From: Aristolochia californica | Lineage: Eukaryota; Streptophyta; Magnoliopsida; Piperales; Aristolochiaceae | Direction: 5' to 3' | Assembly (NCBI GenBank): GCA_029961685.1 | Contig: JARWKL010000010.1 | Location: 18,373,931-18,437,930 of the forward strand | DNA: 64,000 bases | Shown: positions 38,116-51,824 of the stretch, piece by piece | How positions within the stretch are numbered: the stretch's first letter is position 1 | How the letters are laid out: each line of letters opens with the position of its first letter | Program-made: the position numbers and the translations under genes | Notes under the pieces: model-generated | What the model was told of the DNA's origin: nothing | Seen by the model: only the letters and a program-made list of their open reading frames with translations | Database searches by the model: none

Positions 38116-38769
38116 GTTGATTCCCAATCCCTAAGTCATTTCTTACAAAAATATAGCCCTTTGCGCAGTATAAATGACTTTACAATCAACTATGGTTGTT
38201 AGGTCAGCTTTTTGTAATTGGGTAAAATATTGGCTTGTTTGACTCGGGTAAATATCCCAACCCATATTCACTTGAGGATTTAATGAGCATTTGTTATTCT
38301 CTTTAAAAGGTTTGGATCCATAGGTCATTTGCAACTTTAACATGTTTCAAGCTTGCATATCCATTTTTAAAACATGGGTAGAAGAAATCTCTTTCTTATA
38401 AAATTTCAAGCTATTTGGGTTGAGCTAGCGGAATTTCCCAAACTAGGATAATAAAAATTTTGTGTACATTTGTGGTGTGTAAATAAATTTATTATTTTAA
38501 ATCTTTTCCACTAATAACCTCTAAAATTTTAATTTTGTTGTGATCTATTTGCCTTTTTGTTTATGGCAAGAAGGGAGAGCAAAAACTCAAAGTTTTGATT
38601 TAAGAAAAAAGTATACATCTAAAAATGAAATGCACAATGCACAAATGTAGAGAGTGATAATTCCGAAGAGTGCTTGTATTTTTTTAGGATTGTAAACTCC
38701 TTTTAGTTTTTATATATTAGGTTTTGCAATCGTCGGGAAGAGGAGGAGGTGGGGGATTTTTAACTGAGT
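38116..38769. repeat. A-like monomer with small deletion (654 bp)
   Basis: It carries AATCAACTATGG, TTCACTTGAGGATTT and ACATGGGTAG, the A-type signature. Near 38490 AAATAAATTTATTATTTTAAATC shows that part of TTTCTTTACTTACATTTG is missing, about 18 bp. Confidence 0.75.
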
Positions 38770-40581
38770 GTTGAATCCCAATCCATAATTCTTTTCTTAC
38801 AAACATATAGCTTGTTACGCATGATAAATCACTTTACAATCATATATGGTAGTTATGTCAACTTTTTGTAAATGGGAAAGATAATGGCTTGCTTGACTCT
38901 GGTAAATATCCCAACGTACGTTCACTTGAGAATTTAATGAGCGTTTGTCATTCTCTTTAAAAGGTTTGGATCCATAGGTCATTTGCATCTTCAACACGTT
39001 TCAAGCATGCATATCCATTTTTAAAACATGTGTTGAAGAAATCTCTTTCTTATTAAATTCCAAGCTATGAGGGTTGAACTAGTGGAATTTTCAAAAATTG
39101 GATAAATAAACTTTAGTGTTCATTTGAGGTATGTGAATAAAATTTCTTTGCTTACATTTGTTATTGTTTTAAATTTTATCCATACATATACTCTAAAATT
39201 TTCATTTTGTTGTGATCTATTTGCCTTTTTTGTTAACAAAATGAAGGGAGAGCGAAAACTCAAGGTTTTGATTTAAGAAAAAAATATACATCTAAAATGG
39301 AAATGCAGAATGCCCAAATGTAGAGAGAGATAATTCCAAAGAGTGTATGTAATTTTTAGGGATTGTAAACTACTTTTAGTTTTTATATGTAAGGTTTTGC
39401 AATCATCGGGAAAGGGGGAGGTGGGAGATTTTTACCTGAGTGTTGACTCCCAATCCGTAAGTCATTTCTTATAAAAAATATAGCCTTTTATGTATGATAA
39501 ATCACTTTACAATCATCTATGGTTTTTTGGTCACCATTTTGTAAATGGGCAAAATAATGCTTGTTTGACTTGAATAAATATCCCATTGCACGTTCACTTG
39601 AGAATTTAATGCGGGTTTTATATTCTCTTTAAAAAGTTTGGATCCATAGGTCATTTGCATCATTAACTGGTTTCAAACTTGCATATCCATTTTTAAAACA
39701 TGTTTAGAAAAAATCTCTTTGTTATAAAATTCCTAGCTATTAGGGTTGAACTAGAGGAATTTCCCAAATTTGGATAACAAAATTTTTTTGTTCATTTGAG
39801 GTGTGTGAATAAATTTTCTTTACTTACATTTGTTATTGTTTTAAATTTTTTGCATACTTAAAATCTAATTTTTTCATTTTGTTGTGATCTATTTGCCTTT
39901 TTTCTTTACAGGATGAATGGTGAGAAAAAAAATCAAAGTTTTGATTTGAGAAAAAAATATACATCTAAAATGGAAATGCACAATGCACAAATGTAGAGAG
40001 AGATAATTCCAAAGAGTGTCTGTAATTTTAAGGGAGTGTAAACTACTTTTATTTTTTATATTTTAGGATTTGCAATTTTCGAGAAAAGGGTGAGACTGGG
40101 GAATTTTAACTGAGTGTTGACTCCCAATCCGTAAGTCATTTCTTACAAAAATATAGCCCGTTGCGCATTATAAATCCCTTTACAATCATCTATGGTTGTT
40201 AGGTCAGCTTTTTGTAAATGGGAAAAATAGTGGCTTGTTTGACTCGGGTAAATATCCCACCACACGTTGACTTGAAAATTTAATGAACGTTTGTTATTCT
40301 CATTAAAAGGTTTGGATCCATAGGTCATTTGCATCTGTAACAGTTTTCAAGCATGCATATCCGTTTTTAAAACTTGTGTGGAAGAAATCTCTTTGTTATA
40401 AAATTCAAAGCTATGAGGGTTGAACAAGTGGAATTTCCCAAACTTGGATAAATAAACTTTTGTGTTCATTTGTGGTGTGTGAATATATTTTATTTTCTGA
40501 AATTTGTTATTGTTTTTAATTTTTTCCACACATAAACTCAACAATTTTAATTTTTTTGTGATCTATTTGCCTTTTTTTTAT

Positions 40582-40616
40582 GGGATGCAGGGAGATTACG
40601 AGATGAAGGGGGACCC
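40582..40616. repeat. Imperfect ~18-bp duplication in a monomer
   Basis: GGGATGCAGGGAGATTAC is followed directly by GAGATGAAGGGGGACCC, two versions of the usual GGGATGAAGGGAGAGC segment. This lengthens the monomer starting at 40116 to 689 bp. The two halves differ, so the event is older than the 22-bp duplication at 4605, or the second half has mutated. Confidence 0.75.
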
Positions 40617-43600
40617 AAAACTCAAAGTTTTGATTTAATAAAAAAATTTACATCTAAAATGGAAATGCACAATGCACTAATGTAGAGAGCGATAATTCCA
40701 AAGAGTGTCTGTAATTTTTTAAGATTGTAAACTACTTATAGTTTTTATATATTAACTTTTGCAATCGTTGAGAAAAGGGGCAGGTGGGGGATTTTTACCT
40801 GAGTGTCGACTCCCTATCCATAAGTCATTTGTTGAAAAATATAGCTCGTTATGTATGATAAATCACTTTACAATCAACTATGGTTGTTGGGTCACCATTT
40901 TGTAAATGGCCAAAATAATTGCTTAGTTGACTCGGGTAAATATCCCACCGCACGCTCACTTGAGAATTTAATAAGGGTTTGTTATTCTCTTTAAAAAGTT
41001 TGGATCCATTGGTCATTTGCATCTTTAACATGTTTCAAGCTTGCATATCCATTTTTAAAACATGTGTAGAAAAAATCTCTTTCTTATAAATTCCAAGCTA
41101 TTAGGGTTGAACTAGTGGAATTTCCCAAACTTGGATAACAAAACTTTTGTGTTCATTTGTGGTGTGTGAATAAATTTTCTTTACATACATTTGTTATTGT
41201 TTAAATCTTTTCTATTCTTAAACTCTAAAATTTTCATTTTGTTGTGATCTATTTGACTTTTTTGTTTACAGGATGAAGGGACAGTGATAACTCAAAGTTT
41301 TGACTTAAGAAAACAATATACATCTAAAATGGTAATGCAGAATGCACAAATGTAGAGAGAGATAATTCCAAAGAGTGTCTGTAATTTTAAGGGATTGTAA
41401 ACTACTTTTTGTTTCTATATTTTAGGTTTTGCAATCTTCAGGAAAAGGGTGAGGCTAGAGAGTTTTAACTAAGTGTTGACTCTCAATCCATAAGTCATTT
41501 CTTACAAAAATATAGCCCATTGAGCATGATGAATCACTTTACAATCAACTATGGTTGTTTGGTCAGATTTTTGTCAATAGGAAATATAATGGCTTCTTTG
41601 ACTCGGGTAAATATTCCACCGCACGTTCACTTGAGAGTTTAATTAGTGTTTGTTATTCTCTTTAAAAGGTTTGGATCCATCGGTCATTTGTATCCTTAAC
41701 ATATTTCAAGCATGCATATCCATTTTTAAAACATGGGTAGTAGAAATCTCTTTCTTATAAAATTCCAAGCTATTAGGCTTAAATTAGTGGAATTTCCAAA
41801 ATTTGGATAAATAAACTTTTGTGTTCATTTGTGGTGTGTGAATAAATTTTATTAACTTAAATTTTTTATTTTTTAAAATTTTTTCCATACATAAACGCTT
41901 ATATTTTCATTTTGTTGTGATCTATTTGCCTTTTTTGTTTATGAGATGAAGGGACAACGAAAACTAAAAGTTTTTATTTAAGAAAAATGTATAGATCTAA
42001 AATGGAAATGCACAATGCACAAATGTTGAGAGTGATAATTCCAAAGAGTGTGTGTAATTTTTAGGTATTTTAAACTCATTTTAGTTTTTATATGTTAGGT
42101 TTTGCAATCGTCAAGAATAGGGGGAGGTGGGGAATTTTTAACTGAGTGTTGACTCCCAATGCATAAGTTATTTCTTACAAAAATATAGCTCGTTATGCAT
42201 GATAAATAAATTTACAATCATCTATGGTTGTTAGGTCAGATTTTTGTAAATGGGAAAAATAATGGTTTGTTTGACTCTGGTAAATAATCCACCGCATGTT
42301 CACTTGAGAATTCAATGAGTGTTTGTTATTCCCTTTTAAAAGTTTGGATCCATAGGTCAATTGCATGTTTAATATGTTTCAAGCATGCATATCCTTTATA
42401 AAACATGTGTAGAAGAAATTTCTTTCTTAATAAATTCCAAGCTATGAGGGTTGAACAAATGGAATTTACCAAACTTGGACAAATAAACTTTTGTGTTCAT
42501 TTGTGGAGTGTGAAATATTTTCTTTACTTACATTTGTTATTCTTTTAAAATTTTTCCATACATAAACTCTAAAATTTTCATTTGGTTGTAATTTATTTGC
42601 CTTTTTTGTTTACAGGAGGAAGGGAGAGCGAAAACTCAAAGTTTGGATTTAAGAAAAAACTATACATCTAAAATTGAAATTCACTATGCACAAATGTAGA
42701 GAGAGATAATTCCAAAGATTGTCTGTAATTTTTAGGGATTGTAAACTCCTTTTAGTTTTTATATATTAGGTTTTCTAATTGTCGGGAAAAGGGGGAGGCG
42801 GGGAACTTTTAACTGAGTGTTGACTCACATTCCATAAGTCATTTCTTAAAAAAATATAGCCCGTTATGTATGATAAATCACATTACAATCATCTATGGTT
42901 GTTAGCTCAGCTTTTTGTAAATGTGAAAAATAACGGCTTGTTTGACTCGAGTAAATATCCCACTGCATGTTCTCTTGAGAATTTAATGAGGGTTTGTTAT
43001 TCTCTGTGAAAAGTTTGGATCCATAGGTCATTTGCATCTTTAACATGTTAAAAGCATGCATATCCTTTTTTGAAACATGTGTAGAAGAAATGTCACCCTT
43101 ATAAAATTCGAAGCTATGAGCGTTGAACTAGTGGAATTTTATAAACTTGGATAAATAAACTTTTGTGTTCCTTTGTGGTGTGTGAATAAATTTTCTTTAC
43201 TTACAATTGTTATTGTTTTAAATTTTATCCATACAGAAAGTCTAACATTTTCCATTTGTTGTGATCTATTTGCCTTTTTTGTTTACGGGATGAAGGGAGA
43301 GCGAAAACTCAAAGTTTTGATTTATGAAAAAAGTATACATCTAAAATGGAGATTCTCTATGCACAAATGTTGAGAAAGATAATTCAAACAAGGGTTTCTA
43401 ATTTTTACGGATTGTAAACTACTTTTGGTTTTTATATTTAGATTTTGTAATTGTCAGGAAAAGGGGAAGGCGAGAGATTTTTAACTGAGTGTTGACTCCC
43501 AATTCGGAAGCCATTTCTTACAAATATGTAGCCCGTTGCGCATGACAAATCACTTTACAATCAACTATGGTTGTTAGGTCAGTTTTTTGTAAATGGGTAA

Positions 43601-46600
43601 AATAATGGCTTGTTTACCTCGGGTAAATATCCCACCGCAAATTCACTTGAGGATTTAATGAGTATTCGTTATTATCCATAGGTCCTTTGCATCTTTAACA
43701 TGTTTCAAGCATTCATATTCATTTTTAAAACAAGGGTAGAAGAAATCTCTTTCTTGTAAAATTCCAAGCTATTGGGGTTGAACTAGTGGAATTTCCCAAA
43801 CTTGGATAACAAAAATTTTGTGTTCATTTGTGGTGTGAGAATAAATTTTGTTTTCTTACATTTGTTATTGTTTTAAATTTTTCCCAAACATAAACTCTAG
43901 AATTTTCATTTTGTTGTGATCTATTTACCTTTTTTGTTTACAGGATGAAGGGAGAGCGAAAACTCAAAATTTTGATATAAGAAAAAAGTATACATCTAAA
44001 ATGTAAATGCACAATGCGCAAATGTAGAGAGCAATAATTACAAAGAAGGTCTGTAATTTTTAGGGATTGAAAACTACTTTTAGTTTTTACATATTAGGTT
44101 TTGCAATCGTCGGGAAAAGGAGGAGGTGGGGGATTTTTACCTGAGTGTTGACTCCAGATCCGTAAGTCATTTCTTAAAAAAATATTGCCCATTATGTATG
44201 ATAAATCACTTTACAATCATCTATGGTTGTTAGGTCACCATTTTGTAAATGGACAAAATAATTACTTGTTTGACTCGGGTAAATATCCCACTGCACGTTC
44301 ACTTGAGAATTTAATGAGGGTTTGATATTCTCTTAAAAAATTTTGGATCCATAGATCATTTCCATCTTTAACATGTCTCAAGCTTGCATATCCATTTTTA
44401 AAAATGTGTAGAAAAAATCTCTTTCATATTAAATTCCAAGCTATTAGGGTTCAACTTGTGGAATTTCCAAAACTTGGATAACAAAACTTTTGTGTTCATT
44501 TTTGGTGTGTGAATAAATTTTCTTTACTTACATTTGTTATTTTTAAAAAAAATTCCATTCTTAAACTCTTAGATTTTCATTTTGATGTGAACTATTTGCC
44601 TTTTTTGTTTCCAGGATGAAGGGAGAGCGAAAACTCAAAGTTTTGATTTATGAAAAAAAAATACATCTAAAATGGAAATGCACAATGCACAAATGTTGAG
44701 AGAGATAATTCCAAAGAGTGTCTATAATTTTTAGGGATTTTAAACTACTTTTAGTTTTTATATTTTAGATTTTGCAATTTTCTGGAAAAGGGTGAGGTTG
44801 GTGATTTTTCATTGAGTGTTGATTCCCAATCCAGAAGTCATTTTTTAAAAAAATATAGCCCGTTGTGCATGATAAATCACTTTACAGTCAACTATGGCAG
44901 CTTTTTGTAAATGTGAAAAATAATGGCTTGTTTCACTCGGGTAAATATCCCACCGCACGTTCACTTGAGGATTTAATGAGCGTTTGTTATTCTCTTTAAA
45001 AGGCTTGAAATCATAGGTCATTTGCTTCATTTACATGTTTCAAGCATTCAGATCCATTTTTAAAAACTTGGGTAGTAGAAATCTTTTTCTTATAAAATTC
45101 CAAGCTATTAGGGTTGAATTAGTGGAATTTCCAAAAATTGGATAAATCAACTTTAATGTTCATTTGTGGTGTGTGAATAAATTTTCTATACTAACATTTG
45201 TTATTGTTTTAAATTTTTTCTATATATAAACACAAAAATTTTCATTTTGTTGTGATCTATTTGACTTTTTGTTTCTGGGATGAAGGAAGAGTGAAAACTC
45301 AAAGTTTTGATTTAACAAAAAAGTATAGATCTAAATTGGAAATGCACAATGCACAAATGTCGAGAGTGATAATTCCAAAGAGTGTCTATAATTTTTTGGG
45401 ATTTTAAACTCCTTTTAGTTTTTATATATTAGGTTTTGCAATCTTAGGGAAAAGGAGGAGGTGGGGGATTTTTAACAGAGTGCTGACTCCCAATCCATAA
45501 GTCATTTCTTACAAAAATATAGGCTCTGACGCATGATAAATCACTTTACAATTATCTATGGTTGTTAGGTTAGCTTTCTGTAAATGGGAAAAATAAAGGC
45601 TTGTTTGACTTAGGTAAATATTCCACCGCACGTTCACTTGAGAATTTAATGAGCGTTTGTTATTCTCTTTAAAAAGTTAGGATCCATAGGTCATTTGAAT
45701 CTTTAACAAGTTTCAAGCATGCATATCCATTTTTAAAACATGTGAAGAAGATATCTCTTTCTTAATAAATTCCAACCTATGAGGGTTGAACTAGTGAAAT
45801 TTCCAAAAGTTGGATATATAAACTTTTGTGTTCTTTTGTGGTGTGTGAAAATATTTTCTTTACTTACATTTGTTATTTTTTTAAAAGTTTTTTCATACAT
45901 AAACTCAAATATTTTCATTTTGTTGTGATCTACTTGCCTTTTTTGTTTACGGGCTGATGGGAGAGCTCAAAGTTTTGATTTAAGAAAAAAGTATACAACT
46001 AATATGGAAATTCACAATGCACAAATGTAGAGAGAGATAATTCCAAGATTCTCTGTAATTTTTAGGGATTGTAAACTCCTTTTAGTTTTTATATATTAGG
46101 TTTTGTAATCGTCGGGAAAAGGGGGAGGCGGGGGATTTTTAACTGAGTGTTGACTCCAAAACCATAAGTCATTTCTTACAAAAATAAAGCCTGTTATGTA
46201 TGATAAATCACTATACAATCATCTATGGTTGTTAGGTCAGCTTTTTGTAAATGGGAAAAATAGTGGCTTGTTTGACTCGCGTAAATATCCCATCGTAAGT
46301 TCACTTGAGAATTTAATGAGGGTTTGTTATTCTCTTTAACTGTTTAGATCCCTTGGTCATTTGCATCTTTAACATGTTTCAAGCATGCATATCCATTTTT
46401 AAAACAAGTTAGAAAAAATCTCTTTCTTATAAAATTCCAAGTTATTAGGGTTGAACTTGTGGAATTTCCCAATCTTCGATAACAAAACTTTTGAGTTCAT
46501 TTGTGGTGTGTGAATAAATTTTATTTACTTACATTTGTGAACGTTTTAAATTTTTCCATACTTAAACTCTAAAAATTTCATTTTGTTGTGATCTATTTGC

Positions 46601-46817
46601 CTTTTTTTCTTTAAAGGATGAAGGGAGAGAGAAAACTCAAACTTTTGATTTAAGAAAAAAGTAATCATATAATTGAAAATTGACAGTGCACAAATGTAGA
46701 GAGAGATAATTCAACAGAGTGACTGTAATTTTTAGGGATTTAAACTCTTTTTATTTTTTGTATATAAGGTTTTGCAATCGATAGGAAAAGCGGAAGACGT
46801 GGGATTTTTAACTGGGT

Positions 46818-47469
46818 ATTGAGTCCAAATCCGTAAGTCCTTTCTTACAAAAATATAGCCCGCTATGTATGATAAATCACTTTACAATGATCTATGGTTG
46901 TTAGGTAAGCTCTCTGTAAATGGGAAAAATAATGGCATGTTTGATTCGGGTAATTATCCCACCGCTCGTTCACTTGAGAATTTAATAAGTGTTTGTTATT
47001 CTCTTTAAAAGATTTGGATCCATAGGTTATTTGTGTCTTTAACATGTTTCAAATACGCATAACCATTTTTAAAACATGTATAGAAGAAATCTCATTCTTA
47101 TAAAATTATAAACTTTGAGGGTTTGAACTAGTCGAATTTCCCAAACATTGATAACAAAACTTCTGTGTTCATTTGTGGTGTGTGAATAAATTTTCTTTAC
47201 TTACATTTATACATAAACTCTAAAATTTTTATTTTGTTGTGATCTATTTGCCATTTTTGTTTACGGGATGAAGGGAGAGGGAAAACTCAAATTTATGATT
47301 TAAAAAAAAAGTATTCATCTAAAATGGAAATGCACAATGTCCAAATGTATAAAGAGATAATTTCAAAGATTGTCTATAATTTTTAAGAATTTTAATCATA
47401 TTTTATTTTTTATATATACTTTTTTGCAATCGTCGGGAAAAGGGAGAGGCAAGGGATTTGTAACTGAGT
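46818..47469. repeat. Monomer with deletion in the T-rich middle (652 bp)
   Basis: Near 47208 TTTACTTACATTT passes straight to ATACATAAACTC. The TGTTATTGTTTTAAATTTTT stretch between them is lost, about 20 bp. Confidence 0.8.
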
Positions 47470-48140
47470 GTTGAGTCCCAATCCATAAATCATTTATTAC
47501 CAAAATTTAGCCCGTTATGTATGATAAATCACTTTACAATCACCTATGGTTGTTAGGTCAGCTTTTTGAAAATGGAAAAAATAATAGCTTGTTTGACTCA
47601 GGTAAATATTTCACCGCACGTTCACTTGAAAATTTAATGAGGGTTTGTTATTCTCTTTAAAAAATAGGATCCATAGGTCATTTGCATCTTTAACATGTTT
47701 CAGCCATGCATATCCATTTTGAAAACATGTGAAGAAGAAATCTCTTTCTTAAAAAATTCCATTTTATGTGGGTTGAAGTAGTGGAATTTCCCAAACTTGG
47801 GTAACAAAACTTTTGTGTTCATTTGTGGTGTGTGAATAAATTTTCATTCCTTACATTTGTTATTGCTTTAAAAAATTTTGATACATAAACTTAAAAATTT
47901 CATTTTGTTGTGACCTATTTACCTTTTTTGTTTACGGTATGAAGGGAGCGCAAAAATTCAAAGTTTTGATTTAAGAAAAAAGTATACATCTAAAATGGAA
48001 ATGGACAACGCAAAAATATAGAGAGAGATAATTCCAAAGATTGTCTGTAATTTTTAAAGATTGTAAACTCCTTTTAGTTTTTATATATTAGGTTTTGCAA
48101 TCGTCGGGAAAAGGGGTAGGCGAGGGATTTTTAACTGAGC

Positions 48141-48810
48141 GTTGACACCCAATCCATAAGTCATTTATTACAAAACTAAAGCCCGTTATGTATGTTAAAT
48201 TACTTTACAATCATCTACGGTTGTTAGGTCAGCTTTTTGTGAAAGGGCAAAATAATGGCTTGTTTGACTAGGGAAAATATCCCACCGCACGTTCACTTGA
48301 GAATTTATGAGGGTTTGTTATTCTCTTCAAAAAGTTTGGATCCATAGGTCATTTGCATCTTTAACATGTTTCAAGCATGCATATCCATTTTAAAAACATG
48401 TGTAGAAAAAATCTCTTTCTTATAAAATTCCAAGCTATTAGGGTTGAACTAGTAGAATTTCCCAAACTTGGTAACAAAACTTTTGTGTTCAAATGTGGTG
48501 TGTGAATAAATTTTCTTTACTTACATTTGTTATTGTTTTAAATTTTTTCCATACTTAAACTCTAAATTTTTTATTTTGTTGTGATCTATTTGCCTTTTTT
48601 GTTTACAAGTTGAAGGGAGAGCGAAAACTCAAAGTTTTGATTTAAGAAAAAATATACATCTAAAATAGAAATGTACCATGCAAAAATGTAGAGAGAGATA
48701 ATTCCAAAGAGTGTCTATAATTTTTAGGGATAGTAAACTACTTTTAGTTTTTATTTTTTAGGTGTTGCAATTGTCGAGAAAAAGGGGAGGCGGGTGATTT
48801 TTAATTGAGT
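48141..48810. repeat. Representative 670-bp satellite monomer with internal map
   Basis: A typical full-length copy, given as the reference unit. In order it holds: the anchor GTTGAC...CCAATCC at its start; a segment that on the minus strand is an open frame of about 60 codons in many other copies (roughly bases 45-227 of the unit); a GGATCC site at 48338-48343; a dyad with arms ACATGTTT (48364-48371) and AAACATGT (48394-48401) around a GCATGC palindrome (48375-48380); a T/A-rich middle; a purine-rich stretch at 48612-48627; one TTTTTAGGGA telomere-like motif; and a second, G-rich purine tract at 48776-48794 just before the next anchor. I see no clear shorter period inside the unit. 670 bp is close to four times 167 bp, a length typical of nucleosomal repeats. 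That reading is inference. Confidence 0.9.
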
Positions 48811-50819
48811 GTTGACTCCCAATCCGTAAGTCATTCCAAAAAAAATTATAGCCCGTTAAGCATAATAAATCACTTTACAATCAACTATGGCTTTTAGGTC
48901 ATTTTTTTGGAAATGGGTAAAATATTGACTTATTCGAATCGGGTAAATATCCCACCGTAAATTCACTTGAGGGTTTAATTAGAGTTTCTTATTCTCTTTA
49001 AAAGGTTTGGATCCATAGGTCATTTGAAATAACATGTTTCAAGCATGCATATCCATTTTTAAAACATGGGTAGAAGAAATCTCTTTCTTATAAAATTCCA
49101 AGCTTATTGGGGTTGAAGTAGAAGAATTTCCCAAACTTGGATAACAAAACTTCTGTGATCATTTGTGGTGTGTGAATAAATTTTCTATACTTACATTTGT
49201 TATTGTTTTAAATTTTTGTCAGACATAAACTCCAAAATTTCCATTTTGTTATGATCAAATTGCCTTTTTTGTTTACGAGATGAAGAGAGAGAGAAATCTA
49301 AAAGGTTTGAATTAAGAAAAAAGTATAGATCTGAAATGGAAATGTACAATGCACAAATGTACTGAGAGATAAGTCCAAAGATTGTCTGTAATTTTAAGAG
49401 ATTGTAAAGAACTTTTATATTTTATTTATTAAGTTTTCCAATCATCGGGAAAAAGGGGAGGTGGGGGATTTTTAACTGAGTCTTGACTCCCAATCCATAA
49501 GTCATTTCTTACAAATATATAGCCCGTTACGCATGATAAACCACTTTTCAATAATCAATGGTTATTAGGTCAGCTTTTTGTAATTGGGAAAAATAGTGGT
49601 TTGTTTGACTTTGGTAAATATCCCACCGCACGTTCACTTGAGAGTTTAATGACCGTTTGTTATTCTCTTTAAAGGTTTTGGATCCATAGGTCATTTGAAT
49701 CTTTAACATGTTTCAAGCATGCATATCCATTTTTAAAACTTGTGTAGAAGAAATCTCTTTCTTATTAAATTCCAAGCTATGAGGGTTGAACTAGTGGAAT
49801 TTCCCAAACTTGGATAACTAAACTTTTGTTTTCATTTGTGGTGTGTGAATAAATTTTCTTTACTTACATTTTTTGTTGTTTAAAATTTTTCTCATACACA
49901 AACTCTAAAATTTTCATTATGTTGTGATCTATTTGCCTTTTTTGTTTATGGGATGAAGGGAGAGCAAAAATTCAAAGTTTTTATTTAAGAAAAAAGTATA
50001 TATCTAAAAGTGAAATACACAATGCACAAATGTAGAGAGAGATAATTCCAAAGATTGTCTGTAATTTTTAGGGATTGTAAAGTCCTTTTATTTTTTGCAT
50101 ATTAGGTTTTGCCATCTTCGAAAAAAAGGGGGAGGCGGGGGATTTTTACCTGAGTGTTGACTCTCAATCCATAAGTCATTTCTTACAAAAATATATCATG
50201 TTAAGTAAGATAAATCACTTTACAATCAACTAGGGTTGTTAGGTCAGCTTTTTGTAAATGGGCAATAAATTGGCTTGACTGACTCGGGTAAATATCCCAC
50301 CGCAAACTCAGTTGAGGGTTTAATGAGATTTTTTTATTCTCTTTAAAAGGTTTGGATCCATAGGTCATTTGCATCTTTAACATGTTTCAAGCATGCATAT
50401 CCCTTTTTAAAACATGTGTAGAAGAAATCTCTTTCTTATAAAATTCCAACCTATTAGGGTTGTACTAATGGAATTTCCAAAACTTGGATAGCAAAACTTT
50501 TGTGTTCATTTGTGGTGTGTGAATAAATTTTATTTACTTATATTTCTTATTGTTTTAAATTTTTTCACACAAAAACTCTAAAATTTTCATTATGTTGTGA
50601 TCTATTTTGTTTACGGAATGAAGGGAGAGTGAAAAGTCAAAGTTTTGATTTAAGAAAAAAGTATACATCTAAAATGGAAATGCACATTGCACAAATGTAG
50701 AGAGCTATAATTCCAAAGAGTGTCAGTAGTTTTTAGGGATTGTAAACTCCATTTAGTTTTTATATATTAGGTTTTGCAATTGTCGGGAAAAGGGGGAGGA
50801 GGGGGATTTTTAACTAAGT

Positions 50820-51198
50820 GTTGACTCATAATCCATAAGTCATTTCTTAAAATAATACATCCCGTTATGTATGATAAATAACTTTACAATCATCTACGGT
50901 TGTTAGGTCAGCTTTTTGTAATTGGGAAAAATAATGGCTTGTTTGACTCTTGTAAATATCCCACCACATGTTCACTTCAGAATTTAATGAGGGTTTGTTA
51001 TTCCCTTTAAAAAGTTTGGTTCCATAAATCATTTGCATCTTTAACATGTTTGAATCATGCGTATCCATTTTTAAAACATGGGTAGAAAAAATCTCTTTCC
51101 TATAAAATTCAAAGCTATTAGGGTTGAACTAGTGGAATTTCCCAAACTTGGATAACAATCGTGGGGAAAAGGGGGAGACAGGGAATTGTTAACTGAGT
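50820..51198. repeat. Short monomer, 379 bp, CAA microhomology junction
   Basis: TTGGATAACAA joins CAATCGTGGGG with CAA (51156-51158) shared by both sides. Intact copies have GATAACAAAAC in mid-monomer and TTTGCAATCGTC near the end. About 293 bp are lost. A minus-strand frame of 102 codons that crosses this scar and the next (51071-51379) is a by-product of the joins. Confidence 0.88.
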
Positions 51199-51824
51199 GT
51201 TGACTCACAATCACTCTAGAGTCAACAATGGTTATTAGGTCAGCTTTTTGTAAATGGGCAAAATAGTGGCTTGTTTGACTCGGGTAAATATCCCACAACA
51301 AATTCACCTGAGAATTTAATGAGCGTTTGTTATTCTCTTTAAATGGTTTGGATCCATAGGTCATTTGCATCATTAACATGTTTCAAGCATGCATATCCAT
51401 TTTTAAAACATGTGTAGAAGAAATCTCTTTCTTAGAAAATGCCAAGCTATGAGGGTTGAACTAGTGGAATATCCGAAACGTGGATAACAAAACTTTTGTG
51501 TTCATTTGTGGTGAGTGAATAAATTTTCATTACTAACATTTTTTATTTTTTTAAATTTTTTTTTTACATAAACTCAAAAATTTTCATTTTGAAGTGATCT
51601 ATATGCCTTTTTTGTTTACGAGGTGAAGGGAGAGCGAAAACTCAAAGTTTTGATTTTGGAAAAAAGAATACATCTCAAAGGTAAATGCTCAATGCACAAA
51701 TGTAGAGAGAGATAATTCCAAAGATTTTCTGAAATTTTAAGGAATTTTAAACTACTTTTATTTTTTATATTTTATGTTTTGCAATTGTCGGGAAAAGGCG
51801 GAGGCAGGGGATTTTTAATTGAGT
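51199..51824. repeat. Monomer, 626 bp, with deletion just after the anchor
   Basis: GTTGACTCACAATC passes into ACTCTAGAGTCAACAATGG, losing about 45 bp that normally run from CATAAGTCATTTC to ATCACTTTAC. The join creates a short inverted repeat, TTGACTC...GAGTCAA. It lies directly after the 379-bp copy, so two deletions sit within about 60 bp. Confidence 0.82.

Noticed and set aside
51071..51379. A 102-codon minus-strand frame
   Set aside because: It spans two deletion joins (51156 and about 51213) and is only long because the joins happen to keep the frame open.
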